DNA from: Hetaerina americana
Lineage: Eukaryota; Arthropoda; Insecta; Odonata; Calopterygidae
NCBI GenBank assembly: GCA_022747635.1
Contig: JAKTNV010000009.1
Location: forward strand, 4,152,564 to 4,216,563
DNA length: 64,000 nucleotides
Direction of reading: 5' to 3'
This document shows, in pieces, positions 43,534 to 55,313 of the stretch. The notes beneath the pieces are model-generated. The model saw only the letters and a list, made by a program, of their open reading frames with translations. It searched no databases and was not told the DNA's origin. The position numbers and the translations under genes were made by a program. Position 1 is the first letter of the stretch; each line of letters starts with the position of its first letter.

Positions 43534-44097
43534 TAAAAATTAAAAAAAGGGAACAACAGGCGGCGCAGGGATAGCATCCCGCCTCCATTATCCCCTGATG
43601 CGAGTATGTCAATCGCCATTGTGTTCACTAATGGGTGACTTCGACCCTCGTCTAATCAAGCAAATATTTGGGGTGACAACTGCGGTTTCGGACGTCCGTC
43701 CGCAGTTCCGTTTTAAAAATGCACATTCGTATATCGCGTAGCCGGCGTGACCTCCAGAAGGAGAGAAGGACACTTGAGAGAACAAATCATACAAACACTA
43801 AGTGGAACTAATATTTGCTAACATTTTTCACGCAACTCTGTATTCAAGAGTTTCACCAGCGCACTGAAACTACCACCCCCCGTACTAAGAGTGTATTTTT
43901 GATTTGCGTATATTCACAAGGTAAAGTTTAATTTCCGCTGCACCAAAACACTCGACCCCACGCCCACGATTGTCGCAGGTCGATATGGAGTGGAGGGGCC
44001 CTGCTCATCCGGGTCTGGACTTTCTCCCCTTGTTCGAGGAGAGTGGTATCCCAATAAGGGGCGGCCTGGCGTGAGGTGGGTTTCCCTGCAGTTCGAA
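43534..44097. other. Unassigned sequence
   Basis: No gene. The 43.93-44.09 kb part is GC-rich and SINE-like but I could not place A and B boxes. Confidence 0.4.
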
Positions 44098-44277
44098 ACT
44101 ACATCTACGTTATACCCCACAAGCCACCGCAGAAGCGTGTGCTGTGGGGTGTCAGGTCACCACCCGTAAAAGAGAATAAAGCCACATGCAAAACCATGAT
44201 ATCCATGAAAATCTACACGCGCAAAGGTGTATATACGAGTATTCATACGAAAATCCTTACAACTTATACGCATACAA
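44098..44277 (-). mobile_element. CR1-like LINE family A tail
   Basis: The reverse complement ends in GGGGTATAACGTAGATGTAG. The 3' UTR words GGGTGGTGACCTGACACCCC and TTTACGGGTGG-type text are present. Its 5' side is lost at the (TA)n run. Confidence 0.75.
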
Positions 44278-44282
44278 ATATA

Positions 44283-44285
<3 letters not shown>

Positions 44286-44345
<60 letters not shown>
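44286..44345. repeat. (TA)n microsatellite, about 60 bp
   Basis: Lies between a LINE A tail and the 3' end of the split RTE. Confidence 0.97.
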
Positions 44346-44352
<7 letters not shown>

Positions 44353-44456
44353 CATATTAAAGGTAATCAGCCGGTTAAGGTAGGTTTTTGGATGGACACA
44401 ACTACCAAACATACATTTTCTTGCTCCTAACGAAACAAAAAATCCATCATCCTACT

Positions 44457-46322
44457 CTATATCAGGTCCCTCTTCATCTCTTTCGAGTACTTTCTTCCTC
44501 CCTTCATCCCGTCCAACATCCCAATCCTGTTCCTTCCCCTTCCTCTTTTGCCTAACATTCTTCCCTCTATCACAGTATTCAACATTCCACTGCCGTTCAA
44601 TACCCCCTTCATCCACTTTTCCTGCCTCCATAGGATTTCTCCCAGCAAACCCCTCCCTTCGCCTACCATACCAAGTACTTCCTCATTTGTTTTCTTCTCA
44701 GTCCATTTCACCTTCTCCATTCTTCTCCACACCCACATTTCAAAAGCCTCCAATCTACGTCATTCCTCCTGCTTCAATGACCACGTTTCCGCGCCGTACA
44801 TAGCCACGCTCCAAATCAAAGTTTTTACGAGTCTTTTCTTAATATCCTTACTCAACGTCCCCGTCATTAACTCCCTCCTCCGTGTGAAAGCCTCTTTGCC
44901 TAGCGCAATTCTTCTCCTTACGTCCCTACTACTTTGACCGTGTTGGTCCAAAACACTACCGAGATACGTAAACTGTTCTACCTGCTCCAGTTTTTGCCCT
45001 CCTAATTTAATGTTTAGCTTAGCCTTTTTTTCTAGAAAATCACATAACCTTTGTTTTATTAATATTGATTTTCATCCCATACTTGTCGCACTGATTTCCA
45101 ATTCACTCGGCAATGCTTGCAACCGTGTATCAAAAGCTTTTTCGAAATCTACGATACAGGCAAATACATCCTGGTTGTGTTATATATTCCTCTCGATTAA
45201 TAATCTCATTACTGCAATGGCATCACGCGTACCACTCCCCTTCCTAAACCCAAACTGATCATCCCCTAAGTAATCATTTGCCCTAGTCTCTATCCTTTTG
45301 TTTATGATCCTGAGAACAACTTTAGCTGCGTGGGATATCAGAATTATCGTCCTGTAGTCCTCACAAGATGTAGCCTTTACCTTTTTCGGAATAGGAACTG
45401 AAACTGATCTCACAAAGTCTACCGGCCAAATTCCTTCCTCATAAATACTACGGATCAGCCCATATAACCTCTTCCTCCCACATTTTCCTAAGCCTTTTAA
45501 AAGTTCCGCGGGAATGTTATCCACCCCCACGGCCTTATTTAGTTTCATCTCCTTTAATGACCTTTCTATCTCATTTTCTAGTATGCCTTGGCCTAAGCTG
45601 TCTTCCTCTACGTCACATTCTTTTTCAATGTCTAACTTTGTCGGTCTAAGTTCTTTACTATATAGTTGTTCTCTATACTCCTTCCATCTCTCTTGGATCT
45701 TTCCTGTGTCAACTATTATCCTACCCGACCTATCTCTAACTGTTGGCATAGATCTTCCTTTCTTACTTCCCGATAAAGATTAACTTTGCTGTACAGCTCA
45801 CCGATTTCACCCTTCCTCTGCAGACTTTCCATATCCTAGCACTGCGTCTTCCACCGTGCTTCTTTTGCTTTATTTGTTGCCCGCCTCAATTTATTGTTTA
45901 ACTCTTTGTACTTCATTTGGCCTAATTCTGTATTTACATTCTTCCATTTTCGCCGCTCATCCATCTTTGTAATCATCTCATCCGTGATCCATGGTTTCCG
46001 AGTTCTTTTCGCGTTAACGGTTCCATTAGTTTCTTTTGCGGCTTTCGACAACCCTTTCTTGATACCTTCCCATTTTTCTTCGATCGTACTTAGCTCTTTA
46101 CCATCCTCCATGATTTCCTCTACCGCCTGTTTGTATTCCTTCCTTTTCAAACCATATAATGCTTCTACATTCCATTTTCTAACCCGCCGCCCCTGCCTTA
46201 TCTTTTTGAAACGGACGCTACATTTCATAACAACTAAATTGTGGTCAGAGTCCGCATCCGCTCCCGGGAAGCTTTGCGAATTCATCACACTGTTCCTAAA
46301 CCTGTGTCTAACCAGGATATAA
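44457..46322 (-). pseudogene. RTE polyprotein, linker to C-terminus, catalytic RT box deleted
   Basis: Frames in order on the minus strand: YQLDYILVRHRF and DSDHNLVVMKC (end of endonuclease), RVRKWNVEALYGLKRKEYK linker, DKTKL-type and VDNIPAELLKGLGKCG text, RT fingers (CEDYRTIILISHAAKVV, DQFGFRKGSGTRDAI), then after the deletion the LDQHGQSSRDVRRRIALGKE region and AFEMWVWRRMEKVKWTEKK followed by a GRGRNRIGMLDGMKGG tail. Without the FADD box no polymerase activity is possible. Confidence 0.88.
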
Positions 46323-46391
46323 TCTAGCTGATATCTTTCTGAGTCACCTGGCATTTTCCATGTATACCTGCGTCTTTTGTGGTGTCTAAAC

Positions 46392-47100
46392 ATAAGCATT
46401 AGAAACAAAATATCGGATATTGAACATATTATTGTCAGTGCAAACGCAGACATAGTAGTTGAGACGGAAAGTTGGCTCACGGGAGATATAGCAAACAATG
46501 AGGTTTTTCCAAATGGTTTTACAATTTACAGAAGGGACAGACCAAATAGATTGGGTGGGGGAGTATTCATTGCAGTAAAGTCACATCTTAGTAGCCAACG
46601 ATATGAATGCGACGTAGATGACATAGAAAGCGTTTGGTGCAACATTAAGGACTACAACGGCAGAAGCCTATTCGTGTGTTCATTTTATAGACCCCCGGAT
46701 TCTAACACAGATGTCCTACACAAGCTCGACGAACAAATATCCACTCTCAGCAGAAGACATAACAGCAGTATTATTATAATCGCTGGTGACACAAACCTGC
46801 CGTCAATTGACTGGGACAACTACTGCGTAGGAAAATTGCCAAAAACAGAGATTCATGCCAAGAACTCCTTCATATATTCACAAAACACTCCTTAGAACAA
46901 ATTGTTAAATCACCAACACGGGGCCAAAGCATACTAGACATCTTTGCGACTTCTACGCCCGAAATCATTACTAACATTGAAATAATAGACGGAATCAGTG
47001 ACCATAAGGCAATTCTTGTAGAGTTAAAAACTAAGTTCGTCAAAATAAACAAAGAAAAGCGTAAAATATACCTATACAACAAGGCAAATTTTAACGGGAT
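46392..47100 (+). pseudogene. CR1-like ORF2, endonuclease domain
   Basis: APE-type endonuclease for target-primed integration. It reads IRNKISDIEHIIVSANADIV, then VETESWLTGDI with the conserved catalytic Glu, GGGVFIAVKSHL, FVCSFYRPPDSNT, IIIIAGDTNLPSIDWDNY (the GDxN site) and, after a frameshift near 46.87 kb, the terminal ISDHKAILVELKTK (SDH motif). All key positions are visible. It breaks again near 47.1 kb, upstream of the RT frame. Confidence 0.88.
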
Positions 47101-47252
47101 ATGAGAATATTCAAAGATAAAATTACCAGAATGCAAAAAAAAACACTGACAACCAATACAGAGAACACTTGGAATTATTTCTTAAATATTTTACGCGAAG
47201 GAATGAAGACGTACATCCCGTCCAAACTCAAATGCGACAGTAAGGAACCTAG

Positions 47253-49118
47253 ATGGTACAACGGAGAAATCAGATCGGCATTAAGAAGGCAAAGAAAGTT
47301 ACAGTCAAATTTCTAAAAGAGTTAAAAAGTGACTATATACTGTATATGAATACATCCAAACAGCAACTAAAAGAATTTCGTAGTAAGACGAAAAGTATTG
47401 TGCGCACAGCACTACACTCTTTTAAATCTAAAATGCTAAGCGAATATCTTGAGGAAAATCCAAAGTCATTCTGGTCCTATGTTAGGGAAATACAGGGTAT
47501 ACGTCCAACTGTTCAATCTTTCAAGACGGAAAATGGAGAAATCATTACAGATAGCGGGAAAAAGGCAAATATTTTAACCCATTTTTTCCAGAGCGTCTAC
47601 AATAAAAACACAAACGCACCAAACGATCCTCCACACCCACCCGGGGAACACATGAGCGATCTTACACTGGCCAAGCAGGGAATAGTACATCTGCTCCGTA
47701 GTATCAAAGCACCCAAAGGACCTGGTCCGGAAGAAATACCTGCTAGAATATTAAAGGAATTAGCTGAAGACATTGCCCCGTTTTTAAATATTATTTTTCT
47801 AAAATCGATAGAAGAAGGCTCAGTGCCTCGCGACTGGAAGCTAGCCCATATAACTCCCATCTATAAAGGCGGCGATAGGGATAAACCAACCAATTACCGA
47901 CCCATTTCTTTAACATCGATCTCTTGTAAAATATTGGAACACATTATTTTCACTAACATTATGAGATTTCTTGATAGTAGGAAAATACTAATCCACAACC
48001 AGCACGGATTTAGGAAAAGCAGATCTTGCGAAACACAACTTAGTCTCTTCATTCACGATATACTTAGATCGGGAGAAAACAATACACAAGTCGATGCAGT
48101 ATTCCTGGATTTCAAAAAAGCCTTCGACAAAGTCCCACACATTAAATTGTTACATAAACTTAAATACTATGGGATCAACGAGAAAATAATTAATTGGATT
48201 AGAGACTTCTTGTCTAACCGCAAACAAATAGTAGCCATAGATGGGTTGTGCTCAACGGATAGAGATTTAACTTCGGGCGTCCCCCAGGGAAGTGTAATAG
48301 GGCCTCTTCTGTTCTTAATATACATTAATGACTTAAGCACACACGTTGGTAGCAATCTGAGGTTATTTGCTGACGACACGGTGGTATACAGGGAAATAAG
48401 GAGCCAACTAGAGCTACTCTCTAGAGACTTAGACAATATCTCGGAATGGTGCAATAAATGGGGATTAACACTTAATATAGATAAATGCGCAATTATGAAA
48501 TTTTGGAACAAAGGAAGCGAGGAACAGGATATAAACTACAAAATAGAGGGTTCAGTATTGACTACGGCAAATCAAGCTAAATATTTGGGGGTTGTTCTAA
48601 CACCACGCCTTTCATGGGGAGCACATATCAGGACAATATGCGGATCAGCTTTAAAGAAACTTGGCTTCATAAAGCGGGTGGTGGTGAAATGTAATGACAA
48701 AGTTAAAGAGAGGTGTTATTTTGCTCTAGTTAGACCTCATTTGGAATATGCCGCAAGTATTTGGGATCCTTGGGAGAAAATTTGGTAAAAAGAATTAGAT
48801 GAAGTCCAGAGAAAATCCGCTAGATTCGTCAAAAATTGTTATGATAAGAACACAAGTGTGACAGGTCTCTTAGGGGAATTAGGCTGGGAACCACTTGAAG
48901 TGCGGAGAGAACAAGCGAGGCTTAGACTTCTAGAAAGGTTCAGAACAAACGAGTTTAACTATGACACTGAAGGAATTCTATTGGCCCAACACTGCTTAGG
49001 TAGATCAGACCACAAAGACAAAATAAGGGAGATAGATTCCACGACAGATAGGTACAAATACTCATTCTTTCCCCGAACAATCAGAAATCATAATAGTAAG
49101 AAACCGAAGTCACTTTAG
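47253..49118 (+). pseudogene. CR1-like ORF2, reverse transcriptase and C-terminus
   Basis: An open frame of 511 codons (47253-48788), continued in the same frame at 48858-49118 after one stop at 48786. Motifs in order: YIPARI-like thumb side EEIPARILKELAEDIAPFLN, HITPIYKGGDRDKPTNYRPI, FLDFKKAFDKVPH, LTSGVPQGSVIGPLLFLIYI, catalytic LFADDTVVYREI (about 48.37 kb), WGLTLNIDKCAIMKF and YFALVRPHLEYAASIWDP. Then GELGWEPLEVRREQARLRLL and SFFPRTIRNHN before the final stop. All three catalytic Asp positions are present. Damage in the RT frame is minor: near 48.78 kb one base appears lost and one gained within 15 bp, giving the single stop. This is the least damaged polymerase in the window. Confidence 0.93.
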
Positions 49119-50406
49119 AAATATTAAAAACATTTCATTTACATGTCGGAACAAAATTAAACACTGCAAAGCTGTTAGGTATACTTTCAGGTGCATGTGT
49201 ATGTAAGATGTAGATTAGGTGTTTGCATGTTTGTGGGGTGTAAGTGTTTTTGCATGAATGCATGCCATGTTTTCTTTGTGGATGTATGAATTTGTGGTTC
49301 TCTCATGCAGTTTTTTTTTCTTTTCTAAATTACGGGTGGTGTCCTAACACCCCCCGCCACACGCCCTTTCGGCGGCTTGCGGATTATTACGTAGACGTAG
49401 GTGTAAACCAAGTGTTGGTGATGACTAACCCCTGTCTCCGGCAGAACTCGACTGCTTTCTCCCCGCGGTCATTCCTTGTGCCTAAACCGTAGTCCCCGAC
49501 CTCATCACCCTCTCTTCCTTCGCCTACCGTCGCATTCCAATCCCCCATCACTATCAAATGTTTCCCTGCGTGAACAGACGCGATTATGTCCTCTAACTGA
49601 TCGTATATCCTATCGACCTCTTCTTCCTTATGGTTGCTCGGTGGCATGTATACCTGAATAATAACCAAGTTCGTCGGTTCCGCTTTTATCTCTACTAGTA
49701 ACGGTCTATCTGTTACCTGCTCTATGTTGACTACGCTTCTTCCTACCTCTTCATTTAATACTATGGCAACCCCTCGTTGGCTCTCATCCCCGCTGCTGTA
49801 TATTATTCCATACTGATAACTCCAGTAATCCCCGCTATCCTTCCATTTATTTTTCCCCTTTCCATCTCTCGCTTAACATTCTCCAATTTCCCTGTCCTCA
49901 TCATTGTCCTTACATTCCACGTTCCTATTCTAACTAATTTAGTCTTTTCCTGCTGCGTCTTCTGTCCGTCTGCTGCTCGTTTTCCCTTGCAAGGGTTTCG
50001 TGGGATGACGACCGCGGAAGCCTTCCCTCCCCCGCTGCCGGGCACGACTCACGGCGGATTGGGCCGAGCCCCGTAGTTGCCAGGACTCAAAATCTCTGTA
50101 TAATCCATCATTTAAATCTTGGGAATGTTAATTGAGGTGGTTTTCCGTTGTCTTCCTCAATAGTGTTTTTAACGTGACACCATCACTTACTGGCCGCCCC
50201 ACTGGGGTCAGACGCTATTACAGCCGCCTCACTGAGGAACAGACGCCGCGTGGACTACCTTCCGTCTGGCTCCTAGCCTTCGACCTATCTGGCATGGGTG
50301 ACCCTACCAGGAGCAATTATTATTACTCCCGCCAGCACAGCTCTAGGGGTCATCGGAACGCACAAGCCCTTCCACCACGTCAAGGTTGTAGTCCGGGGAG
50401 GGATAA

Positions 50407-50510
<104 letters not shown>

Positions 50511-50616
50511 TATTATCTAGCATATACACGCACACATAGGAGTGTAGTGATCATCTATGCAATAACGTGCAAATATACATACATGGTAGAGGAAGAGCCA
50601 ATTAAAAACAATGGTT

Positions 50617-50725
50617 AATTTACCTAATAAATTAGTCATTTGGTATGCGAAAAAAGGGAATTAAAATGAACCACAACCATTCATACGACAGGCCTCCACC
50701 ACAAGTGTAGGAAGTGCAGAATTGA
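50617..50725. repeat. Dispersed repeat R2, copy 1
   Basis: Shares TATGCGAAAAAAGGGAAT, then AAAATGA.CCA and GGCCTCC.CCA with 61.73-61.84 kb in the same orientation. Class unknown. Confidence 0.6.
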
Positions 50726-51347
50726 AAGGCGGGTAATCTGCCAAAATTCTGGCACCACCCATACCATGGTGGCGTCACATTCATATGATGTGTGTTCGTG
50801 GTGCACAGAAAGAGAAAGCGTGAATGCCTACAAGCATCGGCTGGACCCCACGGTGTAGAAACGCATTCGATAACATCAATGCCATATCGATCGAGTAACG
50901 GTGTCACGTGGGCGTTGCATTCGCGAGTTCCCTGAGCTGGAAGGTGGTACCGGAAGTGACGAAAGCTCCTTTGATTGGGCGTTGCCTCGAGAGCAAAAGA
51001 AATTTGGGGGGGGGGGGAGAGATTTCAGTGAAGTGCGAGACGCAGGTGGGAAGAATGAATGCTCAAGCCCCGCAGAAAGGAATCGCTGCCATAGGCCGTC
51101 CCTCTTCCTTGCCCAAATGGAAGACCAGTTGATTTCGCTCGTGATTGCAACAATTAGTGAGCTATTTCGGATAACCTCGATAAGTTCTCCGCCGATGACG
51201 TCATTCCATTTATTACCTTGGAGATGATTGTGCGGCTCGCTCGGAAACTGATGGGAATGTGTTCTTCGCTCGAAAAGCGTGGATGCGCAAGTGTGGGCGC
51301 TGTCTCCACTGGCGTCCCGCGCCAATCGGCGGTCGAGCGAGGAGGAA
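50726..51347. other. Unassigned with a 149-codon minus ORF
   Basis: The ORF 50876-51325 (minus) has no family resemblance and lacks coding-like composition. A G run lies near 51.01 kb. Confidence 0.35.
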
Positions 51348-51450
51348 TCATCTACATCTACACAACAGCCCGCAACGGCGTGAGGCGGGGGGTGTCAGGT
51401 CACAGCCATTCGTGCACAATCGCAAGCATTATACCTCTACACATATATTA
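51348..51450 (-). mobile_element. CR1-like LINE tail
   Basis: The reverse complement ends in GGGCTGTTGTGTAGATGTAG. The tail text GGTGTCAGGTCACAG is antisense to the usual GTGACCTGACACC. Confidence 0.65.
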
Positions 51451-51504
51451 GTCTGACCATGCATTAGAAAATCTCTAATCACACGAAAGAAAGCACTTCT
51501 CACC

Positions 51505-51850
51505 TACATCTACATAATAGCCTACAGGCCGCCACTCGGGTTTGTGGTGGGGGGTGTTTGGTCACCACCCGTAAAGGAGAACAAAATCACATGCAGAAGC
51601 AACATATTCACGCAAATCAACACCCTAGAAGAGGCGTATATATATATACGCCGCTCAGCATACTCAAGGTGGGGCCTAACTAACGTGAAATGACATAGCT
51701 CTTCGACCCTTTCGTTGCAATGCCCAGGTATTCTTTTTATGAATATTCATGCGAAAAACATCTCCACTCGCATGGATTCAAATACACCTACCATTAACAA
51801 ACATTCTCATGCACGTAAACCTACAAATGTAAAATGTAAAAATCCATCCA
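51505..51850 (-). mobile_element. CR1-like LINE 3' UTR carrying an 89-bp foreign segment
   Basis: Normal tail order from the left (ACATCTACATAATAGCC, GGTCACCACCCGTAAAGGAG) up to TATATATATACGC. A segment identical to part of LINE C coding text follows (next entry), then the 3' UTR resumes at about 51745 (ATTCATGCGAAAAACATC). Confidence 0.7.
51656..51744 (-). repeat. 89-bp duplicate of 52629-52717
   Basis: Identical to 52629-52717 except one T/C difference. The text is antisense reverse-transcriptase C-terminal code (CHFTLVRPRLEYAAS-like). Same orientation in both places, about 970 bp apart. Confidence 0.92.
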
Positions 51851-52099
51851 ATACATTATAATTGAAAAGTAAGGAGGGGAAATTAAACTATCGCAACTCA
51901 TAGCCTCCGCCAGTAAAGTCACATTTAGGGAATGCGACACGCCGCCGCTGTCCGTAAGTAGGCAGGAGGCAGGCAACGGAGGCGACCCCCAACAGAGAGA
52001 AAGGAGAGAGGCACACGCGAGGGGTGGAAGGAGAGGGTTGAAAGCAAACAAAGTAGGACAAGCAATACTGTAACGAACACGTCATTAATGACCGTTGAA

Positions 52100-52795
52100 A
52101 ACTTACATGCGACAACATTCACTAGCAGGATGCGTATATTCAAATCACGCCGCAAAACCGTTAAAATGATGGGTCTATTGAATAAAAAGAATAAAATGCA
52201 GGATTTCGACAAAATATATACACTACCACCAATTCTAAATATCTCCTAGGCGATTGCTGTTATAGTCATTTATATTTTGATCTCTAATGGTTCGAGGAAA
52301 AAACGACATTTTAAATCAATTCGCTCTACTCCCCCATCTCCCCAATCTCCCCCATTTTACGCTGTTGATCTGATCTACCAGAGTGAGTGAGTCTGCATTA
52401 TGCCTATTTAACATTCTCATATAAATAAACTACCTCAAATAGTACGCAGTAAATTTAACCTGCATTTAAGCCTACGGTATACTAATGGCTCCGATCCTAA
52501 TTCTATCAAATAGTGTCGTGACAGTGCTGCCTTGTTCATCAAACAACTTTTCTAAAACCTAGCTGCTCTTCGTTGCACTCGATCTAGTTCCGATATCGGG
52601 CCGACTTCGTGAGGATCCCATGCACTCGCAGCATACTCAAGGCGGGGCCTAACTAACGTGAAATGACATAGCTCTTCGACCCTTTCGTTGCAATGCCCAG
52701 GTATTCTTTTTATGAATCCCGAGCTCATTGCTGGAGACCATATAGGCGTTTTCATTCGCACATCTAGTTAAGAAATAGGTCATCGCATTATGCGT
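52100..52795 (-). mobile_element. CR1-like LINE family C, coding end plus 3' UTR
   Basis: The minus frame 52552-52761 encodes MSSGFIKRIPGHCNERVEEL, CHFTLVRPRLEYAASAWDPH and ISELDRVQRRAARF, the end of the RT ORF. The 3' UTR follows to the left with the AATGGTTCGAGG and TTCGACAAAATATATAC blocks. 5'-truncated. Confidence 0.8.
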
Positions 52796-53216
52796 AAATG
52801 GATGACTAAATGCAAAGAGCAGATACAAAAGGTAGTAGGCGTTGAATGACCTGAAAACGGAAGCCACGCGTATTCACTAATGTCACACTTGGGAGCCTTG
52901 TCTTTCACGTGATTGCAATGCGTGACTGGAGGAACCTTTTCTCAGGGATCACCGAACAAACATAAAAGGAGGAATGCAGCTTTAAAAATATAATTAGATT
53001 TTATTTAATTTATTCATTTTTAGATTATATATTTTATCGGTATGAATGATAATAATAACAAATTTAAGAATGATATTCCATAGAAATAATTATTCAATGT
53101 AATATTTTTGGGAAAAAATGTTTAGCTCAAATTCCTAATGAACTGTATTAAAATGCATCGCTTCCGGATGTGTTCGCTCATATATTCTGTGAGTAATTTG
53201 CATACATTGCTGCAGT
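52796..53216. other. Unassigned AT-rich spacer between inverted LINE C copies
   Basis: No gene. It is the loop between two head-to-head LINE C copies. Confidence 0.5.
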
Positions 53217-53890
53217 TCCCTGGTGGAACTAGATCGAGTGCAACGAAGAGCAGCTAGGTTTGTGAAGAGTTGTTATAAAAGAGAGCAGTGGTACGACACT
53301 ATTGGAAGAATCACGATGGGAGCCACTAGTTGACAATAGGCTTAAATAGAGGTTAAATGTACCGCGAGTAAATATGAGGCAGGTCACTTATCTGAGGATG
53401 CTAAGGTCATATCACAGGACCCCACTTACGTAAAGGTAGATCGGATCGCCAACGTAAAATCAGAAAGATTTATTGTTTAACGGATAGATTTAAAAAGTCG
53501 TTTATTACTCGAGCCATTAGAGATCAAAATAGATAGGACAGTAATCGCAATTGGAGATAATTAGGATTGGTGGTGGTGTATGTGTATATATTTTGTCGAT
53601 ATCGTGCGTGTTCTTTCTTGGATGTTATTTTTTTATTTAATAGAGCCTAAATTTTAACAGTTCTACAGCATAATTTGAATACACGTATTCCCTCATTGCA
53701 TATTGTTGCATGTAAGTACTTTCATTCGTGTGATTAATATTTTTCGAGTGCTTGATTATAATAATGCGCGTGTAGAGGTAACATGATATGATTTTGCATG
53801 TGATTTTATTCTCTTTTACGGCTGGTGACCTATCACTCCCTGCCACTCTCCCTCGCGGCGGCTTGCGGGGTATTATGTAGATGTGGAAAA
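53217..53890 (+). mobile_element. CR1-like LINE family C, coding end plus full 3' UTR and tail
   Basis: Begins GAACTAGATCGAGTGCAACG (the LDRVQRRAARF codons) and passes the AACGTAAAATCAGAAAGAT and TTTCATTCGTGTGATTAATA blocks. It ends GGCTTGCGGGGTATTATGTA. It gives the most complete 3' end of family C. Confidence 0.8.
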
Positions 53891-54892
53891 GCGATATACT
53901 CATAGGGAGATTAATCCTTATCGGGTGAATGAATTGGTTACCTTGGCTACCCCCGTCACAAAATTTTACATACGACAAACGACCATCTCGGCCGCTTTGA
54001 TTGTAATAATCCCAACTCGCAGAGCGAGATTTTTTGGGATTATATTTGGGAGTTGAGCTGCGGGATTAGATTTGGGAGTTCAGCACATATCCCTAATTTT
54101 GGTTTGTCCAAATACATGTGACTAAGGAATTGCCATAAAAGATCAGTGTAATGGATAGATGAATGCTATGGTGGTGGCTTCTGTGTGAACGCCCGGGAGA
54201 TACCTCTGGATTTGCGATTGGCTGCTAATATGGAAAAAGAAATCGGTCGCGAGATAAGAGGAGGGATGTGTTACCGCGCTAAAGTGAAATTATGAGATGG
54301 GGGGGGGGAGGAGGAAGAGTGAATGGGGTGTGTGTGTGATGTAGGCCAAGCACCGTGGGCGCGTCGCGGTCGTAATGATTTGCGGATCGGCGAAGAAAGG
54401 GAAGAAAGTGAGCGAAATAACGGTACCGATGCGGGGGCGTGCGTCGGCAACTTGGTTCTCCACGCACTCGCACGGCGCCAGCGACTTCGGCTTCGCGCTT
54501 GACTGATTTCGGAGGCTGAGGGGCCCGGGGTCGATTCCGTTGCGGCCTGGGTGGAGCAGCCCGCGACGGAATGGGCCGACTCGGCATGTGGCAGAAGGTT
54601 GAAGGCGCGCTCAATAGTTATTGCGGGCCAACCCCAAACCTATCTTTAAATAGGTAGAATACCATGAATTGAATTTTATCCATTTAATAATATGACAATC
54701 GTCTTAATAAAAACAAAGTTGTTATCTATTTACTGTTGATGTATTTTACTAAAAAAACAGTTCTAATAGGAGATTTAGCCATGAGAAAGTGGGTGCCAAG
54801 ATCCTGCCAACATATTTTGCACATTTTCGTCAAGTCGCTAGGGCGTTCCTCGTTTTTGCTAGAAAATTTGGCATAAAGAATATTAAAGGGTC
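53891..54892. other. Unassigned; small tandem pair and a GC-rich tRNA-like patch
   Basis: A 24-bp unit (GGGATTATATTTGGGAGTTG and variant) is repeated at 54036-54059 and 54062-54085. At 54.44-54.60 kb GC rises and a B-box-like GGGGTCGATTCCG occurs, possibly a SINE head. Confidence 0.45.
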
Positions 54893-55085
54893 CATATAAA
54901 ATCCATCAGATTCGTCAAGAAGTTATATAAAATAGAAGACGAGTGTGACAGGCCATTGTAGGGGGAATTGGGGATTGGGAGCCACTTGATACACGAAGAG
55001 AACAAGCGAGACTAAGACTTTTAGAAAGGTTCAGAACAAAAGATTTCAACGATGACACTTCTGGCTTTCCGAAAAATCAGAAAGT
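54893..55085 (+). mobile_element. CR1-like LINE family A, C-terminal coding fragment
   Basis: Shares AAATCCATCAGATTCGTCAA, GAGTGTGACAGGCC and GAGAACAAGCGAGACTAAGA with the end of the 46-49 kb RT ORF. Frame broken, no 3' UTR. Confidence 0.75.
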
Positions 55086-55313
55086 TAAAGTGAAGTGGTA
55101 TTTGCGCAGAGGGGTCACCCGGAATCGAATCCAACGCTCTATCCGCCGCAATAACACGCCATAACAAACATTGGAGTCGGAGGGAATAAACCATGGATGA
55201 TGGAGCAGTTCATGTATTTCCGGGAAACTTGAGAGAATAAACTAGATGCATGCAGGGAATGAAGAACTGAAGGTACGAAGATAGGAAAAAAGGAAAATGG
55301 GCGGGCAAAAACA

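Larger units (their letters stand above)
46392..49403 (+). mobile_element. CR1-like LINE, 3.0 kb, TSD TAAAC, inserted in RTE
   Basis: Inserted into the RTE endonuclease region. RTE text is continuous across it (GGTGTCTAAAC before, then CAAGTGTTGGTGATGAC after), and TAAAC is present at both edges (46387-46391 and 49404-49408). The element starts close to the beginning of its endonuclease domain, so only a short 5' part is missing. It ends with a 3' UTR whose last bases are GATTATTACGTAGACGTAG. A solo copy of this 3' UTR lies at 3720-3965. It is the most complete LINE in the window. Confidence 0.92.
44357..50405 (-). mobile_element. Near full-length RTE-clade LINE split by a CR1-like LINE
   Basis: The minus-strand RTE has its 3' tail at 44357 and 5' region near 50405. 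Removing the CR1-like insert (46392-49403 plus one TSD copy) leaves about 3.03 kb; adding back a deleted RT segment of about 305 bp gives about 3.3 kb, the usual RTE length. Right part (49409-50045): endonuclease with LVRIGTWNVRTM, LENVKREMERGKI, LVIIQVYMPPSNH and LIVMGDWNATVGEG. Left part: linker (45836-46322), RT start (45180-45749), C-terminal tail (44457-44951). At 45121 the segment with the catalytic FADD box, equivalent to about 39055-39358 of the other copy, is missing. Both outer ends abut (TA)n runs. Confidence 0.9.

Noticed and set aside
45894..46322. 142-codon plus-strand ORF
   Set aside because: Antisense to the RTE linker frame; no motif of its own.
50876..51325. 149-codon minus-strand ORF as a gene
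   Set aside because: No family resemblance, no coding-like composition, and other frames are open in the same interval.
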